Assembly: GCA_016867675.1 (NCBI GenBank)
Contig: VGIZ01000014.1
Span: 1 to 9,684 of the forward strand
Origin: Candidatus Aenigmatarchaeota archaeon
Lineage (GTDB): Archaea; Aenigmatarchaeota; Aenigmatarchaeia; QMZP01
DNA length: 9,684 nt
Direction: 5' to 3'
Under the pieces are notes generated by a model that saw nothing but the letters and a program-made list of their open reading frames with translations, was not told the DNA's origin and searched no databases. This document shows positions 5,208-9,684 of this stretch, piece after piece. Positions within the stretch are counted from its first letter, which is position 1. Each line of letters opens with the position of its first letter. The translations under genes and the position numbers were made by a program.

Positions 5208-6040
5208 TGGCAAGACGGCTTAGGGGATACATCTTCACGCTTGACGCGGTCGTGGCAGCGGTGGTGGTCGCCGCCTTCCTTGTGATGATTTACAGCTACA
5301 CCACGATGACATACACGGAGATTGGCGACGTGTCCCTGCTCAGGGCGGCGTCAGACATCACAAAGCTCCTGTATGAGAAGGGCGTGCTGCAGACCCTGGA
5401 CCAGGCAACGATAGAAAGCAACCTCAACGCGCTTCTTCCGCCGAACATGAGGATGAGCATGACGCTGTATGCCTACGGCACGGGCTCCGTGCCCTGCCCT
5501 GAGACGCTTTCAGACTTCAGCTTCGTCGGGTGCTACGACTACAACGGCGTCCCCAACCCCGGCTATGTGTACTATCCGCCTGAAACCGACCACTCAACCT
5601 GCGTTACCAACCAGGGAGGCTTGGACCTTGACCCAGGCTTGGATAGCAGCCTGGTTGTGATGTGGTGCAACGACATAGTCTCGGGCAGCGACGACTGCGA
5701 CTTCAACGACGTGGTCGCCGCCTTCCTTGTGGAGCCGGTCCAGGGCGGCGTCAGGGCATCCCTCAGCAGGGATACCAGGTGGAGCGCGGGCCACACCAAC
5801 AGCATACAGGTAAAGGGCACCTTCGGCGGCCAGTCCGTTGACCTTGAGGTGTTCAATCAGGGCGGCGCGGATTACGACGAGGCGCTCATATCATGCGGCA
5901 GCGGCAGTCCTGAGAGCGTCGTGCAGGTCAGCGATGACATCACAGGCAGCCACTACGCCGGCAGGTGGCTGTTCACGAAGATGAACGGCCCGCTGATAGA
6001 CAAGAACGTGCTGGTGCGCTACAAGGTGTGGTTCAGATGA
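5204..6040 (+). CDS. Pilin-like membrane-anchored protein with acidic DDCDFND motif
   Basis: This is a 278-residue protein. The N-terminus MMARRLRG/YIFTLDAVVAAVVVAAFLVM resembles a class III signal, but Tyr replaces the usual Gln at +1 and Asp sits at +6, as in the previous gene. Cleavage after Gly8 is plausible, not certain. A hydrophobic helix spans about 9-31. A segment with LLYEKGVLQTLDQATIESNL and a LLPPNMRMSMTLYAYG strand (about 46-92) is typical of archaeal pilin-like proteins. The C-terminal region carries six cysteines (98, 110, 133, 155, 164, 231) and GSDDCDFNDVV (161-171), an acidic loop resembling calcium-binding D-x-N/D-x-D loops such as those in DUF4114-like domains; that likeness is tentative. 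It overlaps the preceding gene by four bases and lies 22 bases before the next. It is likely a larger minor pilin. Confidence 0.7.
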   Translation: MMARRLRGYIFTLDAVVAAVVVAAFLVMIYSYTTMTYTEIGDVSLLRAASDITKLLYEKGVLQTLDQATIESNLNALLPPNMRMSMTLYAYGTGSVPCPETLSDFSFVGCYDYNGVPNPGYVYYPPETDHSTCVTNQGGLDLDPGLDSSLVVMWCNDIVSGSDDCDFNDVVAAFLVEPVQGGVRASLSRDTRWSAGHTNSIQVKGTFGGQSVDLEVFNQGGADYDEALISCGSGSPESVVQVSDDITGSHYAGRWLFTKMNGPLIDKNVLVRYKVWFR

Positions 6041-6062
6041 CCAGTGATTGGAAGGGATTGAA

Positions 6063-6887
6063 ATGAAAATGAAGGGAGTGCTTTTCACCGCGGGGCTGAT
6101 GCTGCTGGCGCTGGCAGTGCTGTCAGCGTCATTCATTGTCTACCAGGGCAGGCACAGCCAGCTATCCGACCTCACGAGGATGGTTGCATACCAGGCAATT
6201 GGCGACGAGGTGACGGCAGTAAGCAGCGGGTTTAGCGACATAGTTTCGTCGGTCATTGCGGTCTCCGTGAACGGAAACATGGTTTCATTTGAGGAGGGCC
6301 TGCCCAATGCGAACGCGGCTGCGTTCTCCTCGGCCGTTGACTTCTGGAAAGGCTTTGCCTGGCAGAATTCGGGCTTTGACCTCGCGCTCAACCTGACAGA
6401 CGCAAACGCAAAGCTCCCGCTGGCAATCCAGCCTGACAAGGCGACCTACACCCACCCAAGCGGATTTGGCGGCAGCTCCATAGCCGTGACCAGCGCGAGG
6501 AACGTCACAGGCTACGCGCTTGACCTGACTCTGCCCAGCGGCGCGGATGCATCGGCAAGCTGGACGACCCTGAACGCAGGCAGCGGGCTTGCGTTCACCA
6601 TCCATGTGCATGCGCAGAACCAGATTACCGAGAGCCAGACGCTGAACCCTGCGCTGGCTTCAACGCTGGCAATCACGCAGGGCGCGAACACAATAACCAT
6701 CCAGGCCGGCAGCCCGACAGACAGGGGCGCGCTGCTTGTCTCCAACCCCGGCGGGATTGGCGCTGTGCTCAGGACTGGCGTGATGCTTTCAGCGGGCGAA
6801 ATGCTCCATGTGACGCTGCCTGACCAAAGCATTAATATCAAGGACAATCAATACAATATTAGCAGGCTTTCTGCGCTGAGGGTTTGA
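6063..6887 (+). CDS. Membrane-anchored extracellular protein in pilin operon
   Basis: The protein has 274 residues from ATG 6063; a second in-frame ATG at 6069 is equally possible. TTG 6048 is in frame but lies upstream of the AAGGGA at 6052-6057 that serves as a weak ribosome site. MKMKGVLFTAGLMLLALAVLSASFIVY is a basic start and one hydrophobic helix. KG/V could be a degenerate prepilin site, but no acidic residue follows at +5, so it may simply be an uncleaved anchor. The rest is extracellular in style: Ala/Ser/Asn-rich beta strands, no cysteine, sequons (NLT, NVT, NIS), and a C-terminal sheet-like section ending RLSALRV. I do not recognise a named domain. Position after three pilin-like genes suggests a minor pilus component or assembly protein. 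Confidence 0.65.
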   Translation: MKMKGVLFTAGLMLLALAVLSASFIVYQGRHSQLSDLTRMVAYQAIGDEVTAVSSGFSDIVSSVIAVSVNGNMVSFEEGLPNANAAAFSSAVDFWKGFAWQNSGFDLALNLTDANAKLPLAIQPDKATYTHPSGFGGSSIAVTSARNVTGYALDLTLPSGADASASWTTLNAGSGLAFTIHVHAQNQITESQTLNPALASTLAITQGANTITIQAGSPTDRGALLVSNPGGIGAVLRTGVMLSAGEMLHVTLPDQSINIKDNQYNISRLSALRV

Positions 6888-6924
6888 GCTTTGCTCGAAC
6901 CCTATGTAAGCTGAAAGCTTACAT
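6879..6924 (+). terminator. Two back-to-back hairpins at the end of the pilin gene run
   Basis: The first hairpin pairs 6879-6889 with 6893-6903 (AGGGTTTGAGC/GCTCGAACCCT), 11 pairs including one G-U, loop TTT, and it contains the stop codon. The second starts at the very next base: 6904-6911 with 6917-6924 (ATGTAAGC/GCTTACAT), 8 perfect pairs, loop TGAAA. There is no long T-tract after them, so simple termination is doubtful. mRNA processing or stabilisation between the pilin genes and the motor genes is as likely, as is an operator for the winged-helix protein that follows. Confidence 0.5.
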
Positions 6925-6949
6925 TATTGCCTATGGCGCTGAGGGTGGC

Positions 6950-7357
6950 ATGAAACATAAAATAAAAGCAGCCAGAGCGAGGAAGGGTGATGTTCTGAAA
7001 CACAGGGGAATAGGCATCAGGCTCGCGGGCATCAGGCGCGGGGAGGGCAAGGCAAGAAAGGGGAAGGAGCACCACATACTTCAGGAGTTCTTCAGGCACA
7101 GGGCAGGCCCCGCAGCAGAGGCGATACGTTACACCAAGCCCGGCAACAGGATTACCACAGCCATTGACGACATGCTGCAGATGGTCTCCGACAGGAAGGC
7201 TGTCGGGGTTGACAGGCTTGCGAAGGCGCTCAGGGTGCCTGAGTCGGAGATTGAGGAGTGGGCCGCGATGCTTGAGGAGCAGGGGCTTGTGAGCATGCAC
7301 TACCCACCCTTCGGCAAGCCCGAGGTCAGGATAGGGAAGGAAAAGGAAGAAGAATGA
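6950..7357 (+). CDS. Basic winged-helix protein preceding the pilus ATPase
   Basis: The protein has 135 residues from ATG 6950, preceded by GAGGGTGG. Upstream TTG 6884 lies inside a hairpin and is rejected. Residues 1-40 are strongly basic (KHKIKAARARKGD...RRGEGKARKGK), a likely nucleic-acid- or membrane-contacting tail. Residues about 70-128 form a winged helix-turn-helix: IDDMLQMV, then VGVDRLAKALRVPESEIEEW and a wing AMLEEQGLVSMHYPPFGKPEVRI. The EEWAxxLEExGLVxxHYPxxGxPxxR pattern recurs in archaeal proteins, and in my experience often near pilus/secretion ATPases. It may be a local transcription regulator; alternatively it could act as an N-terminal-domain-like partner of the ATPase. It has a 70-base gap to the ATPase gene. 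Confidence 0.65.
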   Translation: MKHKIKAARARKGDVLKHRGIGIRLAGIRRGEGKARKGKEHHILQEFFRHRAGPAAEAIRYTKPGNRITTAIDDMLQMVSDRKAVGVDRLAKALRVPESEIEEWAAMLEEQGLVSMHYPPFGKPEVRIGKEKEEE

Positions 7358-7363
7358 TATTGG

Positions 7364-7369
7364 TATAAC
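7364..7369 (+). promoter_or_regulatory. Weak TATA-like sequence before the ATPase gene
   Basis: TATAAC in the 70-base gap after the winged-helix gene would place a start near 7392, leaving a ~35-base leader that includes GGAAGAGG (7412-7419), 8 bases before ATG 7428. The ribosome site is convincing; the promoter is only possible, since the gene may be co-transcribed. Confidence 0.3.
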
Positions 7370-7427
7370 TTGACGCCCTGCATTCAACAAGGACAACAAG
7401 CAGGTTAGTCAGGAAGAGGCGAAATGC

Positions 7428-8912
7428 ATGACTGAACCAAAACTGCTGGAAACCTATGAGATACCCTTGTACGACACGAAGGTCAGGGTTGACATAGTGA
7501 AGGGCGCGGAGCTGGCCATGCAGTACATCATCCACAGGCCTGAGCTGAGCGGGCCGACAAGCATACTGCTGGAGTCCGTGAAGGATGACATACTGAAGGA
7601 GGTCAGGATAAAGCCGCAGGAGATTTTCGAGGCAAAGTCGGTGGAGAAGCTGGGCGCCGAGTTCAGGCAGAAGGCCAACGAGATGCTGCTGAGGAAGCTG
7701 CCGAACCTTGAGGCGGGCAAGAGGAACTCGCTTGTCTCCTACCTCATGTCGGAGATGATTGGGCTCGGGCTGCTGGAGATACCGCTGAACGACCCCGACC
7801 TTGAGGAGATAGTGGTCAACACGTCGGCGGAGCCTGCCTGGGTCTACCACAAGAAGCACGGCTGGCTCAAGACCAACATAAACGTGAAGACAGAACAGCA
7901 GGTGCAGAACTACGCCAGCATAATAGCGCGGCGCATTGGCAGGCAGATAACCACGCTGGAGCCGCTGCTGGACGCGCACCTCGTGACAGGCGACCGGGCT
8001 AATGCAACACTCGCGCCGATTTCAACCAAGGGCAACACGCTGACCATCAGGAAGTTCGCGCGGAAGCCGTGGACAATCACGGACTTCATAGCGAACGGGA
8101 CCCTGAACAGCGAGGTGGCGGCCTTCCTGTGGACGGCGATACAATACGAGCTGAACATCATCGTAGCGGGCGGGACGTCAAGCGGAAAGACCGCGCTGCT
8201 GAACAGCCTGATGCCGTTCATGCAGCCCAACCACAGGATAATCTCCATAGAGGACACGCGCGAGCTGCAGCTGCCATCATTTCTTCATTGGGTGCCCATG
8301 ACCTCGCGGCTGCCCAACCCCGAGGGCAAGGGCGAGGTTTCCATGCTTGACCTGATGGTGAACTCGCTGAGGATGAGGCCTGACAGGATTGTGGTCGGCG
8401 AGATAAGGCGCGGCGACCAAGCAGAGGTCCTTTTTGAAGCCATGCACACAGGGCATTCGGTCTATGCGACGCTGCACGCAGACACGGCAGAGCAGGTGAT
8501 AAAGCGCATGACAAACCCGCCGATAAACATACCCGAGGTCATGATGGAGGCTGTGCACATGGTGATTGTCCAGCGCAGGGACCGCAGGACAGGCGCAAGG
8601 AAGACCTCGCAGGTGGCGGAAATCCTGCCTGCGGGCGACGTGGAGGAGAAGCGCGGGCTCAAGGTCAACGTGCTCTACAGGCTCAAGCCCGACGGCTCCC
8701 TGGCCCCCCACGACCCGTGCGTCAGGATAATAGACCTGCTGCGCATGCACACAGGCATGACGGACAGGGAGTTCATGGCCGAGCTGAAGGAGAAGATGGC
8801 TGTGCTGGACTACATGGTGAAGCGCAACATCAATGACATTGACGAGATAGGCAGGATGGTCGCTGAATACTACAGCGACAAGGCAAGCCTGCTCAGGAAA
8901 CTGAAGAAATAA
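7428..8912 (+). CDS. Type II/IV secretion system ATPase (GspE/TadA/ArlI superfamily), pilus assembly motor
   Basis: This 494-residue cytoplasmic ATPase powers polymerisation of pilin subunits at the membrane platform. All superfamily motifs are intact: Walker A GGTSSGKT (248-255), Asp box IEDTREL (274-280), Walker B IVVGEIR (321-327) and His box TGHSVYATLHA (341-351). A conserved N-terminal-domain block, DPDLEEIVVN...VYHKKHGWL (122-147), precedes them. Arg-rich sections (RRIGRQITTLEPLLDAHL, 168-185, and RKFARKPWTI, 208-217) match the usual inter-domain region. The length is normal for archaeal members. The C-terminal ~90 residues are charged and helical. A T-run and the TadC/ArlJ-type gene follow within 26 bases, the standard motor-platform pair. 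Nothing separates a pilus from an archaellum motor by sequence alone, but the pilin-like neighbours and lack of other arl genes favour a pilus or Tad-like system. Confidence 0.95.
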   Translation: MTEPKLLETYEIPLYDTKVRVDIVKGAELAMQYIIHRPELSGPTSILLESVKDDILKEVRIKPQEIFEAKSVEKLGAEFRQKANEMLLRKLPNLEAGKRNSLVSYLMSEMIGLGLLEIPLNDPDLEEIVVNTSAEPAWVYHKKHGWLKTNINVKTEQQVQNYASIIARRIGRQITTLEPLLDAHLVTGDRANATLAPISTKGNTLTIRKFARKPWTITDFIANGTLNSEVAAFLWTAIQYELNIIVAGGTSSGKTALLNSLMPFMQPNHRIISIEDTRELQLPSFLHWVPMTSRLPNPEGKGEVSMLDLMVNSLRMRPDRIVVGEIRRGDQAEVLFEAMHTGHSVYATLHADTAEQVIKRMTNPPINIPEVMMEAVHMVIVQRRDRRTGARKTSQVAEILPAGDVEEKRGLKVNVLYRLKPDGSLAPHDPCVRIIDLLRMHTGMTDREFMAELKEKMAVLDYMVKRNINDIDEIGRMVAEYYSDKASLLRKLKK

Positions 8913-8927
8913 TTTTTCTGTTTATTT
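8913..8927 (+). terminator. T-rich run between ATPase and platform-protein genes
   Basis: TTTTTCTGTTTATTT follows the TAA stop directly, the type of U-tract that can terminate or attenuate archaeal transcription. The next gene starts only 11 bases later and belongs to the same machine, so partial rather than full termination is likely if it acts at all. Confidence 0.35.
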
Positions 8928-8938
8928 CAGTGGTTTGT

Positions 8939-9684
8939 ATGGCGAGGAAAAAAAGCGTCAGGATTCCGTTCTGCCCCCTGCCTGTCAGGAAGGCGGAGAA
9001 GGCCTCAAGGAAGTTCAGCTGGCTTGCGGAGAAGCTGTCCGCGGTTTCGCCGCAGCTTGACCTGACCCTGAGGCAGGCGAAGATGCCGCTGGACAGCATA
9101 AAGTACCTCTCCATAGCGTCGTTCTCCGCGACATTCCTGTCGCTGCTGGTCTTCGTGCTGCTGCTCGTCATATCATTCAGGCTCGTTGAGCCGCTCAAGG
9201 CGGCGCTGATAAGCGTCAGCTTCGGCGCCGTGCTCTTCGTCGTCATGCTCTTCTACCTGATGTCCTACCCGAAGCTTCTGGTCAGGAGGAGGGTGTCCGG
9301 CGTTGAAAGAAACCTGATGCAGGCGCTGAAGCACATGCTGATACAGATAAGGTCAGGCGTGCCCATCTACGACTCCATAGTGTCGCTCTCGGAGGGCTAC
9401 GGCGCGCTGTCCGACGAGTTCATGGACATGATAAAGGACGTGAACGCAGGCACGAGCGTGGAGGACGCGCTTGACGAGCTTGCCATGCGCGTCCCGTCGC
9501 AGAACCTGAGGAGGGTTGTGTGGCAGCTGTCCAACGGCATAAAATCAGGCAGCGACATGGGCAGGGTCATAGACGAGGTCATAGACGTCATGTCAAAGGA
9601 AAAGATGCTTGCGATAAGGAAGTACGGCTCGGAACTGAACCCGCTGACGCTCGTCTACATGATGATTGCGGTGATAATACCCAC
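8939..9684 (+). CDS. Type II secretion system F-family membrane protein (TadC/ArlJ-like), 3' end outside window
   Basis: ATG 8939 opens a frame running to the window end, 248 residues seen. The start is basic (MARKKSVRIPFCPLPVRKAEK), followed by a helical cytoplasmic part. Two membrane helices lie at about residues 58-81 (ASFSATFLSLLVFVLLLVIS) and 87-109. A cytoplasmic T2SSF domain follows, including LKHMLIQIRSGVPIYDSIVSL, AGTSVEDALDELA and VVWQLSNGIKSGSDMGRVIDE (about 130-215). A new hydrophobic segment (LTLVYMMIAVIIP) begins at the end. This is the polytopic platform protein that couples the ATPase to pilin assembly. Full family members usually carry a second helix cluster after this point, so roughly a third or more is missing here. 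No clear ribosome site precedes the ATG. Confidence 0.88.
   Translation, partial: MARKKSVRIPFCPLPVRKAEKASRKFSWLAEKLSAVSPQLDLTLRQAKMPLDSIKYLSIASFSATFLSLLVFVLLLVISFRLVEPLKAALISVSFGAVLFVVMLFYLMSYPKLLVRRRVSGVERNLMQALKHMLIQIRSGVPIYDSIVSLSEGYGALSDEFMDMIKDVNAGTSVEDALDELAMRVPSQNLRRVVWQLSNGIKSGSDMGRVIDEVIDVMSKEKMLAIRKYGSELNPLTLVYMMIAVIIP

Noticed and set aside
7326..7979. Minus-strand open frame opposite the ATPase
   Set aside because: The plus strand encodes an ATPase with all four family motifs; long antisense frames are expected in GC-rich coding DNA.
1877..9684. Archaellum (arl/fla) operon
   Set aside because: ATPase and platform proteins are shared with pili. No arlC-G genes, no intact ArlH and no typical archaellin are seen, whereas several diverse pilin-like genes are present.

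Overview
The window looks archaeal. Membrane proteins begin with archaeal class III (type IV pilin-like) signal peptides. AGG (Arg) and ATA (Ile) codons dominate. Three genes have a TATAAA/TATAAT box whose first T lies 28-29 bases before the ATG, the layout of leaderless archaeal transcripts. The lineage cannot be fixed from the sequence; gene style would suit a DPANN or euryarchaeal genome, but that is a guess.

Layout, all genes on the + strand. 1-174: charged C-terminal end of an unidentified protein, with a hairpin across its stop and a T-rich run after it. 280-654: small three-helix membrane protein behind a TATA box; its last codons reappear twice more downstream in an 84-base-period repeat (622-822). 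863-1827: a two-gene pair, a RecA/KaiC-superfamily-like protein with no P-loop and a small three-helix membrane protein. 1877-4060: a large secreted protein with a pilin-type N-terminus, Ig-like segments and four ~100-residue Trp-rich repeats that look like a closed beta-propeller. 4098-4171: an intergenic element that folds almost completely into a three-way junction. 4195-6887: four small pilin-like or membrane-anchored proteins in a tight run. 6879-6924: two back-to-back hairpins. 6950-7357: a basic winged-helix protein. 7428-8912: the pilus secretion ATPase (GspE/TadA/ArlI superfamily). 8939-9684: start of the polytopic GspF/TadC/ArlJ-type membrane protein, cut by the window end.

Taken together, 1877-9684 reads as a type IV filament (archaeal adhesive pilus) locus. 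The ATPase and the TadC-like platform protein are the motor, the class III proteins are the filament and tip or minor subunits, and the large propeller protein is a plausible surface adhesin handled by the same prepilin peptidase. No prepilin peptidase or archaellum-specific arlC-H genes are visible, so a pilus is more likely than an archaellum. The P-loop-less KaiC-like protein and its membrane neighbour sit where a regulator or docking factor could be, but that link is inference from proximity.

The items most worth a second look are the three-way-junction element at 4098-4171, the propeller-bearing pilin-like protein, the tandem copies of a gene's 3' end at 622-822, and the P-loop-less KaiC-like/membrane pair.
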